A stretch of 64,000 nt of DNA from Anniella stebbinsi (GCA_029215795.1 JARDYH010000005.1:43096001-43160000), one strand, 5' to 3'. Positions 10,721-22,470 are shown, numbered from the stretch's first letter. Translations and numbers: made by a program. Notes: a model not told the origin generated them from the sequence alone.

Positions 10721-11300
10721 CATAGAACCATAGGATTGGATGGGACCTTGGAGATCATCTAGTCCATCTCCCTGCTCAATGCAGGATGCAGCTATAACAT
10801 CCCTAACAGATGATCATCCAGCCTCTTTTTAAATACCAACAGCACAGGAGAACCCACCACCTCCTGAGGCTGTCTGTTCCACTGCCAAAGAGTCCTCACA
10901 GTTAGGATGTTTCTCCTGCAATTTCCACCAATTGGTTCTTGTCCTGCCATTTGGAGCAACAAGTAACAACTTCACACCATGTTCTGCATTGCAACTTTTC
11001 TGATATTTGAAGGTAGCTAACATATCTTCCTTTAATCTTCTCTTCTCCAAGCAAACATACTCAGGTCTTTCAACTACTCACCATTTGACGTGGTTTTCAG
11101 ACCCTTTATCATCGTGGTGACTCTTCTCGGAGCACACTCCAGTTTGTCAATGTCCTTCTTAAAACATGATGCCCAGAACTGGACACAGTACTCCAAACGT
11201 GATCTAACGAATGCAGAATACAGCAGAACACTGACCCGGACACTATGGTTCTGTTAATGCAGCTTGAGATTGCATTAGCTTTTTTAGTAGCCACATTGCC
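10721..11300 (-). mobile_element. CR1 LINE 3' portion
   Basis: The left edge CATAGAACCATAGGATTGG...GACCTTGGAGATCATCTAGTCCA (shown in parts) is the reverse complement of a CR1 3' UTR end. On the minus strand the decayed ORF2 C-terminus has AAKKANAI-like, [17 protein letters not shown] and RRLKEDMLATFKY stretches. It has stops and frameshifts and is a dead 5'-truncated copy. Confidence 0.85.
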
Positions 11301-11365
11301 CTAGATGTAGCGTTACTGATAAAGTTGGAGTAATTGATAAAGTTGGAGTAATAAAATGCCCATTT

Positions 11366-11570
11366 AAGGCTGCAATCCTATGCATCAGGCTTCCCTAAGC
11401 TGGTGCTCTAGTTTTGGACTAGATTTCTCAAGATTCTTAACCATTGGGCAAAGTATCTGGAAGGTATCAGTTGAGGAAGGCTGCTATAAACACTTCTCTG
11501 GGAGTAAGTCCCATTAAAACTCAGTAGGGCTTATTTCTTAGTATACCTGTATAGATTGCACTGTTAAGCT
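11366..11570. mobile_element. palindromic MITE with GGNTGCAATCCTATGCA ends, interrupted
   Basis: Left end GGCTGCAATCCTATGCATC and right end TATAGATTGCACTGTTAAG are inverted versions of each other, and the right arm has the family block GGGAGTAAGTCCCATTAAAA. About 11388-11492 is a separate palindromic repeat inserted between the arms. Related elements are at 41150, 47267, 57370, 58520 and 59414. Confidence 0.5.
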
Positions 11571-11582
11571 TTAACACAACTT

Positions 11583-12141
11583 GTAGAACATAACAGCTGG
11601 AGGGCCAGAACTCCTATGATCCTAGGGTGACCATATTTGGAAAGCCAAAAAAGAGGACACCCAGTGGAGGGAGGTGGGAAAGTGTGCTTTCCAGGGCCTC
11701 TGGAAAGGGCATCATTTCCCACACACACACTATTGGCAGCTGCCACTAGCATGGTGGTTGTGAATGACATGCTTTCCAGAGGCTCCAGAAAGCTTGCTCT
11801 CCCCTCCTCCGCTCCAATCAGGGCCTTAAGGGCCCCAATTAGAGAGGAGGAGGGGGAAGCATGTTATTCCTGCCCCCCATTGCTCCAATAGGGGCCTCCA
11901 GAAAGTGCACCATTCCCCCCTGCCACACTAATGGCAGCCTTAAAGGGGAAAATTAATCATTCCAGGACATTATAGAAAATGACAGAAAATCCCCCCTGAC
12001 ACCCAGGATAGAACAAAAACCAGGACAAATCCAGGAAAATCCTGACAGTTGGCCACCCTATATGATCCCTCACACTGGCTGGCTAGGACTAATGGGAGCT
12101 ATAGGCCAAAACGTGTAGGGCTACAAGTTGCCGAGTCCTGC
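11583..12141. repeat. palindromic dispersed repeat hosting a hAT-like element
   Basis: The parts 11583-11622 (CTGGAGGGCCAGAACTCC) and 12061-12141 (GGCTGGCTAGGACTAATGGG) are the two arms of the CCAGATGT-GGACTACA palindromic family. They are separated only by the element at 11623-12060 and its TSD. Confidence 0.5.
11623..12060. mobile_element. hAT-like non-autonomous element (type C), perfect 8-bp TSD
   Basis: A 438-bp element with ends TAGGGTGACCATATTTGG and CCTGACAGTTGGCCACCCTA. It is flanked by TATGATCC at 11615-11622 and again at 12061-12068, an exact 8-bp TSD. The interior has no transposase frame and repeats a CAGAGGCTCCAGAAAG motif in both orientations. It shares only the outermost bases with the dimer family, so it is a different member of the same terminal group. 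Confidence 0.88.
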
Positions 12142-12149
12142 TTTAACAC

Positions 12150-12280
12150 AGAGGTGGGGGTGGGGGTCCTCCAGATGTTGTCTGATTGCAGTTCCCATCA
12201 GGCCTAGCCAGCATAAACAGTGGTGAGGAATGCAGTACAACAACATCTGGAGGGCCACAGATTCCCCATCCCTGCTTTAA
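12150..12280. repeat. palindromic dispersed repeat, full unit
   Basis: Left half has CCTCCAGATGTTGTCTGATTG and right half AACAACATCTGGAGGGCC, so the arms are inverted copies about 60 bp long, centred near 12210. Confidence 0.6.
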
Positions 12281-12394
12281 TATCAGCCTGGGGTACAAGA
12301 TTAAAGAGATGGGGACACTCTGAAGGACCCCAGGGACATCACAGGTGGCATAAGATGGGAGAGTTCAAACAGGGAGTGGTCCATGAGGAGTGTT

Positions 12395-12503
12395 TTAATG
12401 CTTTTGTTTTACTCTGATTTTATTGTGGTTTTAATTTTTTTGTAAGCTGCCCAGGAATCTTCCTGAAGGGCTGGATGTAAACCAATAAATAAATAAATAA
12501 GAG
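12395..12503 (+). mobile_element. L3-type LINE 3' tail
   Basis: Ends GTAAGCTGCCCAGGAATCTTC, then GGGCTGGATGTAAACCAATAAATAAATAAATAA in pattern, a weak match to the LINE 3' motif with an AATA tail. Only the tail remains. Confidence 0.5.
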
Positions 12504-12872
12504 AGGATTAAAAGGAGAGGAGCAGGGAAACAAGGAGAGAAAATGGACAAAGACAAGAAGTCAAGCTGGTCAGAAGCTATAAAATGAGGAAGGCTGATGT
12601 TCATTTATTGGAATGTAATAGCCAGCGAAATCACTGACTTCAGTATACAGAAAAAGTTGTGAAGCCACCTCCATCATGAAAAGTTTTAAAGAAATGGTAA
12701 CATCTCATAGTGATATGTTTGGCATCATTGATCCTATGAGGAGAGCAGAAGAAATTCGTTCCAGACTCTCATTCCAATTTTATGATGGTCACACTGTTGA
12801 TAAACAAACAAAAACCTTCACGTTAATATGAGCATGTATTGTGTATGTTTAGATAAATGCCTTCTGATTCAT

Positions 12873-12879
<7 letters not shown>
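12504..12879. other. anonymous sequence
   Basis: No feature recognised. An unremarkable AT-biased stretch up to the TC microsatellite. Confidence 0.3.

Positions 12880-12917
<38 letters not shown>
12880..12917. repeat. (TC)n microsatellite
   Basis: Runs of TC with one early TTTC interruption. Confidence 0.95.
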
Positions 12918-12918
<1 letters not shown>

Positions 12919-13635
12919 ACCTGGAGGTACGTTGGTGCTCAATTTTTGCATGGTTCCGGATCAGAACAAAGATATAATGTCTTAGCACTGCCTTTAATAT
13001 AAACGGGGACATTTTTGCTAATTCACAGTTTAGCCAAAGTGCAGGGATAAACAAGGGCAAAAGCTAGTCCTCATCTTGTAGCAATCTTCTGGTCACAGCC
13101 ATTAATTGTATCCTGCTGCTCTTGTAATCTGACCAAATATATGTAAAACACATTTCGCTCCTCTAAACACTTGCTGGAGGAACATTAACTCCTTCGGTCC
13201 CAAGCCTTCTGGCTCCTCTGGAGATCAGATATGCCAGAAAAGGGACAAAAATTCCAAGAGAGAATCATATGAAGGTCACTGCTTTCAACCTCCATTTCCC
13301 CCCAGCTTCCTTCCTGCACCAAAGGCATGGGATCTGCTGCCACACACACTGGTGGGAAGCCACTCTTGCTTCTCAGTGGAGGGAGGATATGGTCCCAGCT
13401 GGATGCCTCCTTATTTAAAAAGGCATCTGACATTTCCAGACCTATGCTCTTATTTTTATTTCGTTTGGGAAGGCCACATGCAGTTTCATGCCTTTAATGG
13501 TGTAAAAACAGGGAGGGGGGAGGTCACAATTTTCTTCCATCGTACAGAAAAATGTAGTTGTAAACAAGGAACAAACATTTCCCTCCTTCCTGTTCTTAAA
13601 AATAATGTGTATGCATAAAATGGCAAATCTCCAGG
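12918..13635. other. anonymous sequence
   Basis: No landmark of the local repeat families and no credible exon. Open frames around 13442-13747 on both strands overlap each other and show no domain. Confidence 0.3.
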
Positions 13636-14050
13636 GGTCCTTCTCTGTGAGACCCTGCCCAAGGAAGTGAGGTGGGCGGCTACCAGGAAGAGGGCCTTTT
13701 CTGCTGTGGCACCCAAGCTGTGGAATGAACTCCCTAGAGAGGTTCACCTGGTACCTATCTTATATTCTTTCTGGTGCCAAGTGAAGACCTTTTTATTTTC
13801 CCATTATTTTAGCATTTTAGCATCCAAGTCTTTTAACTCTGCTGTTTCAAATCTATATTTTAAATCTGTATAACCTCTGCATGGCTGCTCAGTTTTATTC
13901 TGGTTGTACTTTTATATTGTAGGTTTATATTGTGCTTTAAGTTTCCATATTTTATACTTCAAGCTATACTCTATGGTTTTAGTTTTTGTGATCTGCCCAG
14001 AGAGCTTCGGCTATTGGGTGGTATTGAAATGAATGAATGAATGAATGAAT
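13636..14050 (+). mobile_element. L3/L2-type LINE 3' end with (GAAT)n tail
   Basis: Contains a 68-codon frame (13667-13873) reading TRKRAFSAVAPKLWNELPRE, the same conserved C-terminal block as in the 28.8-kb copy, then a 3' UTR with CCCAGAGAGCTTCGGCTATTGG. The tail has become (GAAT)n at 14024-14050. It is 5'-truncated; another copy follows at once. Confidence 0.8.
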
Positions 14051-14051
14051 T

Positions 14052-15838
14052 TATTGGTACAGCTCGAGGACAATGACAAGGTGTTTGGACAGGTTCGTGC
14101 AACCACTTCCATATTGGATCCTTGCCCCTCTTGGCTAATAAAAGCTAGCAGGGATGGAACAACTGGCTGGGCCAGGGAAGTGATTAATGCCTCTTTGCAA
14201 GAGGGAGTGTTCCCAGGCCTCCTGAAAGAGGTGGCAGTGAGACCACTCCTAAAGAAATCTTCCTTGGACCCTGAAAATCTTAACTACAGGCCAGTAGCAA
14301 ATGTTACATTCCTGGGCAAGGTCCTGGAGTGGGTGGTTGCGAGCCAGCTCCAGGCACCCTTGGATGAGACCGATTGTCTGGATCCATTTCAGTTGTGTTT
14401 CAGGCCTGGCTTTGGCATGGAAACAGCCTTGGTTGCCCTGTATGATGACCTATGTCAGGAGAAAGACAGGGGGATGTGACTCTGTTGATTCTCCTTGATC
14501 TCTCAGCGGCTTTCGATACCATTGACCATGGTATCCTTCTGGGACAACTGGATGAGTTGGGAGTGGGAGGCACTGCATTGCAGTGGTTCTGCTCCTACTT
14601 GGTGGGTCGGCTCCAGAAGGTGGTGCTTGGGGAACATTGCTCGGCCCCCGTGGATTCTCCAGTACGGGGTTCCGCAGGGGTCAGCCTTGTCCCCCATGCT
14701 GTTCAACATCTACATGAAACTGTTGAGTGCAGTCATCCAGAGTTTTGGAGTGCATTGTCATCAGTATGCTGATGACACGCAGCTCTATTTCTCCTTTTCA
14801 TCTTCATCAGGTGAGGCTGTGGATGTGCTGTACCGGTGCCTGGCTGCGACAATGGACTGGATGAGGGCTAATAAACTAAAACTCAATCCAGACAAGACTG
14901 AGATGCTGTTAGTGGGTGATTCTGCTGACCGGATGGAGGGTCTTCAACCTGTTCTGGATGGGGTTACACTCCCATTGAAGGAGCAGGTTCGTAGCTTGGG
15001 GGTTCTCGTAGAACCATCTCTGTCACTTGAGGCTCAGGTGACCTCAGTGGCATGGAGTGCTTTCTGCCAACTTCGATTGGTGGCCCAGCTACACCTGTAT
15101 CTGGGCAGGGATTACCTGGCTTCAGTTGTCTATGCTTTGGTAACCTCCAAGTTAGATTACTGCAATGCACTCTACGTGGGGCTGCCTTTGAATGTGGTTT
15201 GGAAGCTGCAGCTTGTGCAAAATGCAGCAGCCAGATTGATAACTGGAACCAGAAGGTTCGAGCATATAAGACCTACTCTGGCCCGCTTGCATTGGCTGCC
15301 TGTATGTTTCTGAGCCCGATTCAATATGCTGGTTTTAACCTATAAAGCCTTACACGGCTTGGGACCACAATACCTGACGGAACACCTTTCCTGACATGAA
15401 CCTACCTGAACACTACGTTCAACATCTAAGGCCCTCCTCCAAGTGCCTACTCCGAGGGAAGCTTGGAGGTCGGCAACAAGGGAGAGGCCTTCTCTGTGGT
15501 GGCCCCCCAATTGTGGAACGATCTCCCTGACAAGGCCTGCCTGGCGCCAACATTGTTATCTTTTTGGCGTCAGGTCAAGACTTTCCTCTTTTCTTAGGCA
15601 TTTAGCAATATCTGAGGAGCCTGGGTTTATTTTGTTTTTGTGTTTGTAGCTTTTTGGGTTGTTGCAGTGGTCTTAAATGTATGTGTATATTGTGTGTATG
15701 TAGTATATTTTTGCTGTTTTAATTTTTGTATATTGTTTTTAATTGTTTTATTCCTATGTAAACTGTCCAGAGAGCTTCAGCTATGGGGCGGTATACAAAT
15801 GTAATAAAATAAAAAAATAAAATAAAAAAATAAATACT
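14052..15838 (+). pseudogene. L3/L2-type LINE ORF2 (RT to 3' end), frameshifted
   Basis: Most complete plus-strand LINE here, encoding the RT domain and C-terminus of a non-LTR retrotransposon ORF2. In order: fingers with PLLKK and NYRPVANV (14245-14310), [17 protein letters not shown] (about 14490-14540) in a second frame, [16 protein letters not shown] (14666-14715) back in the first frame, then the catalytic YADD motif at 14765-14776. The thumb and C-terminus run to a stop near 15311, after which the reading continues decayed. At least two frameshifts and several stops kill it. The 3' UTR ends with CAGAGAGCTTCAGCTATGGG and an A-rich tail. The 5' end with the endonuclease is absent. Confidence 0.88.
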
Positions 15839-15849
15839 TCTAGAGACCA

Positions 15850-15960
15850 TAAACCAGGGATGGGGAATGTGTGGCCCTCCAGATGTTGTAGAATTGCAAC
15901 TCCCATCATGCCTCACCACTGGCTATGCAGGTTAGGGCTGACTGAAGTTGCAGTCCAAGA
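15850..15960. repeat. palindromic dispersed repeat
   Basis: Begins CCAGGGATGGGGAATGTGTG, then GGCCCTCCAGATGTTGTAGA and TGCAACTCCCATC, and returns as TTGCAGTCCAAGAACATC. One arm is decayed. Confidence 0.55.
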
Positions 15961-16540
15961 ACATCAGCCATGCCATAAACAGTCCAAACTCCTTGGCAAC
16001 GTGTATGGATGAGATGGTGTTGTGATGTAAGTACCATTGGATGCACAGTGGTTGCGAGTTCATCCTCTCCTCGTCCCTGCCAGTTGACAGCTTGAGGAAA
16101 GCAGCCATCTGTGCTGTGTCTAAGGATGCAGGTCTGGGCCAGGATGGATCCATTCCTGTCACACATCGAAGCTCCACAATCCCATTAGCGGCTGTGTTGC
16201 ATGCAGGCATGGTACATTAACAGTGTGCTGGCCCCTTTAAGCAATCTGTGGTCTGTAGAATCTTGACTACTGAAAGCAGGTTCTGCACAGCTGTTGGTAA
16301 CGTAAGAGGTTCATTGTTAAAATAGGTTTATATGCAGCTCCTTGGCAGAGCTCTTAGGGCACACTAGCAGCAGGCCTTCTCAGACTAATAAACGGAGGTG
16401 GGGTTTGGGTCGAACATAATGGGATACTGCCCAATTAATTCACTGCACCAGAATAAAACACAGTGCAGAAACAGAGCTCCAACTATCTGCACAGAAGATG
16501 TGGGCAGTACATAATCAACACATGGAACTGTGCTGTATGC
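15961..16540. other. anonymous sequence
   Basis: No family recognised and no credible coding frame. Confidence 0.3.
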
Positions 16541-16990
16541 TTTAAATCTGAGGTCTCCAATATGGCACCCATGAGCACCTATGTACTTGCTGATGCCTCT
16601 CTTGGTGCACACCAGGCCCCCTGCCCCACCCAATTTTAATTTTATTTCTTAAAATGATCATTATTTAACTAGGATGTTGCCAGGCTGCAAAGCAAAGTGC
16701 TGCCCTCTAGCATCATTTTTATTTGAGTTCAATGAGATGGTTGTATGTTTTGGAGTTCAGACCCCTCTTCCTCTTCTTGGTCATGTTACTTTTTTATTTT
16801 ATTGTAAGACTCACCAATTTACCTTCCAGGATATGAGTGTTTTGCGACTGGCCATGCCCACCATGGCAGCCATGTTATGAATGAGCAAGCCTTTCCCACC
16901 ATAGCAATCATTTTGCGAGAGTGCCCACAACACTCAACATTTCAAATGTGCTCACTGACCCCAAAGCATCAAGCCAATGTCCCTCTTCCC
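16540..16990. repeat. possible dispersed repeat (GGTCTCCAATATGGCACCC type)
   Basis: Starts GAGGTCTCCAATATGGCACCC and GGTGCACACCAGGCCCC, features of a common reptile repeat built around TGGCACCCATGGGCACC. About 47960-48330 has a related layout (CAACCTTTGTGGG ... GGTGGGCACCAAG). Class unknown. Confidence 0.3.
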
Positions 16991-17815
16991 TATCTGCTTC
17001 AGAAGAAACATGGTGCAAGGTTTAGCTGCAAGGAATCTCCGTGAAATAAATGCAAAAGATCAGGGTAGTTAGTGTAGGAGACTCCTTGATATAACAGGTA
17101 ACACACCTTTTTAATTTCAGATTTTATTATGCTGGGTAAAAGGAATTTTATTTCAATTTTCATTGCAACTTTTTTTAGCGGATGTTTTCCATGTCTATCT
17201 AGACGTTGTTGACGCCAAACAATAAAGGTGTTTGTGATGATATAGGAAAGGGCAGTGATAATAGTGGTGGGAACAACATATTAACTCCCCGCCCCCACCT
17301 TGACTGCCATTCTATATTTATATTTCTGGTTGGAACTGCTGCATAGGTTTTCCCTACTCACACACCCCAATTCAAGCGCAACTGATCGATTTTCCTTTGA
17401 CTCAGCCTTGGCATAAGGAATGTGTCTGCACATCTTAAAGAATGTGTGGGTGCTGATAGCACAGGAAATGTAAGTCCAAATGTGAAGATGACTAAGGGGG
17501 GAAAGCCCTGTAAAGAAAAAGAATGAGACAGAACTGTACTTAAAAAAAAAAAGCAAAGTAACCTGTATATTAAGATATATCCCAAGGAATCGGGGACAGA
17601 TGTAGGGGAGCAACTGACCTAGGCAAAGTAAAGGAGGATGGTTTTCAGGAAATGATGTCAAAAAATGACAAGGAAAACATGTTTAAAAATAAACCAACAC
17701 AGGTTATTATTTTTACTATTTATCTGTGCTTTTAAAATAATTTTAGAATTATACATTTTAATGGTTTCAGAGTCCAATTTTTCAAAGTTTAACAAGTGGT
17801 GCACCACCTTATAAG
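16991..17815. other. anonymous sequence
   Basis: T-rich on the plus strand around 17100-17180 and an A12 run at about 17542. No family recognised. Confidence 0.3.
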
Positions 17816-18285
17816 AAAGTTGTAGACATGTCTACAGGCTGGTCATGAAACATGCCCAGAGGAGGGCAACCAGGAAGTTAAGGAATGAAGCCATAAGAGG
17901 AATGGTTGTAGGAACTGGATATGTTTAGCCTGCAGAAGACAAGATTTGGGAGAAGCATGGCAGCTGTCTTTAAATATCTGAAGTATTGGCACATAGAAGA
18001 TGGAGCAGACTTTTTTGTTACTCCAGAGAGCAGGACTAGAACCCCAAAGTGGAAGTTCCAGGTAATCAGATTGTCTTAAATTAGGAGAAATTTCCTAAGC
18101 TTAAGAGCAGTTTGACAGTAGAAAGCTCTACCTCTGGAGGTGATGGGTTCTCCTTCTCTTATTTAAACAGAAGCTGCATGGCCACCTGATGGGGGCACCA
18201 TAATTGTAAAATGGCTAGATTAGACAGGGGATTATACTAGATGACTTCCAAATTCCCTCCTAAGTCTAAAGTTCAGTGATGCTAT
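17816..18285 (+). mobile_element. CR1 LINE 3' end, old
   Basis: Decayed plus-strand CR1 C-terminus: a GGGCAACCAGGAAGTTAAGG start, FKYLK-like remnant near 17960, then a 3' UTR ending TAGATGACTTCCAAATTCCC and TCTAAAGTTCAGTGATGCTAT, the standard CR1 end in mutated form. Many stops. Confidence 0.7.
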
Positions 18286-18394
18286 AACCCTCCACTTTCA
18301 GAAAAGTGCAATTTATAAAATCCACTCCAGCTGTGTCCATTGGTTCAACTATTGCCTGATTCTCCTACCAGTCATAAATTTGGACACCCCTTTA

Positions 18395-18485
18395 TGCCAG
18401 CCTTCCATAATCTGGTGCCTTCCAGATACGTTGGACTGCAGTTCCCATAATCCCCAGCCAACATGGCCAATGGCTATGGCTGCCT
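18395..18485. repeat. palindromic dispersed repeat, half unit
   Basis: CAGCCTTCCATAATCTGGTG, CCTTCCAGATACGTTGGACT and GCAGTTCCCATAATCCCCAG in succession match the family's left arm. Confidence 0.55.
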
Positions 18486-19548
18486 TAAGCAAGCAATATC
18501 ATATTTCATGTGGACACAGCAACTCTGCCCCCTTTTTCCTATCTCAGGGTTCCTGCTTCAGCCATGGTAAACTTTGGTTTCTGAAACAGACTCTTTTTCT
18601 AAAAACCACAGCAACACCCTGGCAATCACATCCAGTAAAATTGCTTTTCTTTTCCTACTTTCCCCATTTATTCAGGCACAAAGGTTTCCCCAGGAATAGC
18701 CATGTTTTCTTCCTAAATTAAGACCCCTTTCCAGTACAGAGGGTTACATAAATTCCTCTTAATGGGCTTTGCTCTTGCTGCAGAACAGCTGTAGTGGAAA
18801 ATACTTTAAGAGTTCATCTCCTTCAACCCCCTACCTTGTACTAGGATGCAACAACACCCAACCTATCCCAGATAGCTGTTTCCCAAAGCTAAAGGAAGTT
18901 ACTCTTACCTAGCCTTGAAGCAAAGATCAGCTTAGTTTTCTGTGCCCTTCTAATGAGCTAAATGCCTTTCTCCTGAGCCTGTCATGTAGTTTCAATTACT
19001 AAAGGCCTTTACCATAATTTCCAGTCCTAAAAGTTCAGCCATGTAAACTACAAACTCCAAAGGCTGATGTCCCCTCAGCAACAGTTTTGTGCCACAAACC
19101 CTGAGGTTTGGTCACTGAGACCTGTTTCAGCTATACTGTTACTTTAAAGCATCAGTTTACAAACTGACTGTTTACTAGCCTGTTCTTTATTGGCAAAATG
19201 CCACAACCAGTTCTTAGTCATTCATTAAACTACTAGGAACCTCAAATCTCTGTGCTCAAAGGCACACCTTCCCAGAATGCCATTCCCTAGCACCCCCACC
19301 TCAGCTTTGGAAGAAGTGGAAAACAGCCATCTTATAAAGGGAAGCGAAACTCTAGACCTGGAAAAGCTGCAGCCAGAAAGTATCTGAGTGCAGAAGGCCT
19401 TCTTCTGTTAGCCAGGCAAAGGGAAAAAGCCCCGCTTCCGGTTTTTATAACGAGGCCTGGCCAATCCTAGGGCTCTATATTGCCTGTCATTCACAAGGAC
19501 CTATTCCTTTCTTCACCTAAAGGTGGTTGTGAGGCTTCAGAAGACTAG
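18486..19548. other. anonymous sequence
   Basis: A kilobase with no recognisable repeat, open frame or RNA gene. Composition is balanced, so it may be old unique DNA. Confidence 0.3.
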
Positions 19549-20345
19549 AATCAAAGAATCATAGAATAGTAGAGTTGGAAGGGGTCTATAAGGCCATCGA
19601 GTCCAACCCCCTGCTCAATGCAGGAATCTACCTTAAAGCTTCCCTGACAGATGGTTGTCCAGCTGCCTCTTGAATGCCTCTAATGTGGGAGAGCCCACGA
19701 CCTCCCTAGGTAATTGGTTCCATTGTCATATTGCTCTAACAGTCAGGAAGCTTTTCCTGATGTCCAGCCGGAATCTGGCTTCCTGTAACTTAAGCCCATT
19801 ATTCCATGTCCTGCACTCTGAGATGATCGAGAAAAGATCCTGGCCCTCTTCTGTGTGACAACCTTTCAAGTACTTGAAGAGAGCTATCATATCTCCCCTC
19901 AGTCTTCTCTTCTCCAGGCTAAACAAGCCCAGTTCTTTCAGTCTCTCCCCATAGGGCTTTGTTTCCAGACCCATGATCATCCTCGTTGCCTTCCTCTGAA
20001 CACACTCCAGATTGTCTGCATCCTTCTTGAAGTGTGGTGCCCAGAACTGGACACAATACTCAAAATGGGACCTGACCAGTGCCAAATAGAGGCGAACCAG
20101 GACCACATGTGATTTTTGGAAGCTATACTTCTATTAATTCAGACCAAAATAGCATTTGCTTTTTTTGCAGCCACATCACACTGTTGGCTCATATTCAGCT
20201 TGTGATCTACAACAATTCCAAGATCCTTCTCACTTGTCGTATTGTTTAGCCAAGTATCCCCCATCTTGTTACTGTGCATTTGGTTTCTTTTTCCTAGGTG
20301 TAGAACTTGGCATTTATCCCTATTAAATTTCACTCTGTTGTTTTC
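19549..20345 (-). pseudogene. CR1 LINE ORF2 C-terminus and 3' UTR
   Basis: Clear minus-strand CR1. From right to left: RT thumb with FNRDKCQVLHLGKRN and EKDLGIVVDHKLNMSQQC (20139-20333), then an open 126-codon frame (19726-20106) with [16 protein letters not shown] and [18 protein letters not shown], then the 3' UTR ending at AATCATAGAATAG. The catalytic YADD part is missing because the copy is 5'-truncated. Frames are separated by at least one shift. Confidence 0.92.
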
Positions 20346-20381
20346 AGTTCTAGGAAGTTTGCCAATCTAAGAAGCTAATCA

Positions 20382-20382
20382 G

Positions 20383-20419
<37 letters not shown>
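20382..20419. repeat. (AC)n(AT)n compound microsatellite
   Basis: About 23 bases of AC pass into about 15 bases of AT. Confidence 0.95.
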
Positions 20420-21009
20420 ATTTTCTTGCCCATCAGAGCAGCTATAATACAAATCCCATGCAGACATGGAGCTGCTAATATTTTTGGAAAACCCACTGAA
20501 GATCCTCACTACGAATCTCTCATTTCAAGTCTGGCTTGGGTCTTAGGTGCTAATCACAAGGTTCCTAGTTCAAGCCCCAATTTCTGACAATTGGACAGCT
20601 GAAGCATACTTACTTATTTCTTTCATTTGTTCTATTTCTGTCCTAGCCTTTCTCCAAGGCACTGGTCAACCACAGATCTTTAGCATAACAGTAACCCTGT
20701 GATGTAGCCCTGGCTAATAAGTAGTGATTTGCTCCATGCCACTCAGTGAGAGTCACAGCCAAGCAGGGCTGCGCCTTTGGAATCAACTCATCCAGCTGCT
20801 CAATCATGCTTTTTCTTAGATATCTCAAAATTAATCTGAGATCACGTGGTTTTATATCCCACAACCTGGACAGCTGAGAGCCAAATCAGACATTATTTTA
20901 AAGACATAGCTGCTTTTGTTTTGTTTTGTTTTATTCCAGTGTAATTGCAGGGCCCCAGATCTGTACTGGGATCCTGGTAGGGGGACTTCAACCCTTTCCC
21001 CCTGCTGTG
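20420..21009. other. anonymous sequence before the composite element
   Basis: No family recognised. A TTTTG run lies at 20912-20932. Confidence 0.3.
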
Positions 21010-21304
21010 GTACCAATTAGGGTGACCAGATTTTGGAAACCAAAATCCAGGTCCAAAATGGCCGCCCGAAGGGGGCGTGCCCACCAACATGTCCGGCCCC
21101 CAGGGGGCGGGTCCAGCCCCAAGGGGCGTGCCCACCTGAACATAGCCTTGGTCACATGTCTGATTTCACAGCACACAATTAAGACAAACATGTATTTCCT
21201 TATCTGAAAAGCTGTGTAGAAATAGTGAGTAGCTGTAAAGATGTGGGGCAAATGTTAGACATCAACATTATATACATTGTGATATATACGTAAAATTGCT
21301 TTCA

Positions 21305-21432
21305 GGCAACATGTCTAGAATTTTATCAGGTGTCACTTGTATACATGCAGCACCTGGTGACATTCCCTCTACAATACAACAGTTAAAGCTGCAGGAGCCC
21401 TGCCTAGCATGACAAGATACAAAAGACGGCAC
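21305..21432. mobile_element. decayed half copy of the 170-bp hAT-like MITE core
   Basis: Aligns with the first monomer of the dimer elements: TATCAGGTGTCACTTGTATA, then GCACCTGGTGACATTCCCTC, ACAACAGTTAAAGCTGCAGG and GCCCTGCC. It lacks intact termini and sits inside the composite element. Confidence 0.65.
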
Positions 21433-22020
21433 ATACACACCCCAGGTAAGAGCAGCAGTAGCAGCATCCACACACACCTCATGCTCACCAAAGGCAATAA
21501 AAATTAAAATCTACATACTCCTGCACGCTCACCCAAACTGGGGGGAAACTCCACACCCTCCCAAAAGCAATTAAAACAACAACCACCTCCCCACACACAC
21601 TTAACTGGGGGGGATAGAAATCCACCCCCACCCCCACCAAAGACAAAATAATGACGACAACAACAACAACAATAATAAACCACCCACACAATGCAAAATA
21701 ACACAAAACATGCACGCACCCATTGCAATAAAATAATATTAAAAATACAACACTCACCCACATACTCACCCAAGGAAAAATAATAAAAATCCAGACAAGC
21801 ACCAAGGCAAAAAACAACCAACTGAATGACTACACACAACCAAGACTGAAAGTTAAATAAATATCCACACACACCAGCATACTCACCCATGGCAACCCTA
21901 ATAATAGTTTTAAAACACACACACATACCACCCCAATTAATGAATCAAAATATATGGACAATATTAAAGAAAAGTTCACTAAACAGTAGCAGCACCCAAC
22001 GATAAATAAAATCACATCCA
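21433..22020. repeat. A+C-skewed low-complexity tract
   Basis: Nearly 600 bases of A- and C-rich plus-strand sequence with few G or T. An ACTCACCCA motif recurs loosely every 50-120 bases, followed by AATAAAA-like runs. Minus-strand open frames here are therefore strings of V, F, C, W and G and not real proteins. Confidence 0.7.
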
Positions 22021-22470
22021 GGCAGCCCCAGCCCCGCGCACTAGGCCAGGCTAAAACGCCTGCACGCCAGACTGGGCCAGGCCGCCCCATGGGCTTGAAG
22101 TCCCACATGCCACACTCTAGGCCAGGCCGCCCCACACCCGGCCAGGCTGTGCTGGGCCAGGCCGCCCCACGCTGGGCCAGCCGCAACACTCACCATGATG
22201 CCCCGGTGTGCCAGGAGGACACCGGGTGAAGATGCTCCCCATGCTGCGCTGCTCCATGTGCCGCACTGGGCCAAGCTGCGCCACCCTGCATGCACACCCC
22301 GCACCCGTCTGCCCCATGCCCGCCCCACTTTCCCCACGTGCACCGCACCCACCCCGTGCCCGCCTGCCCCACGCCCACCCCACGCCCGCCTGCCCCACAA
22401 ATGCATGCCTCACAAGCCCCACAACCGTGCCACCCACTGCCCGCCCGCACCAACCCCCGCCAGCACTTTG
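22021..22470. repeat. CpG-rich imperfect tandem repeats
   Basis: The plus strand repeats CTGGGCCAGGCCGCCCCA-like units (22070-22190), then CGCCCGCCTGCCCCAC-like units (22300-22450). CpG is frequent, in contrast with the depleted flanks. Confidence 0.7.

Noticed and set aside
21485..22189. Cys/Phe/Val-rich minus frames as membrane proteins
   Set aside because: They are the complement of an A+C-skewed tract; the apparent hydrophobicity follows from composition.
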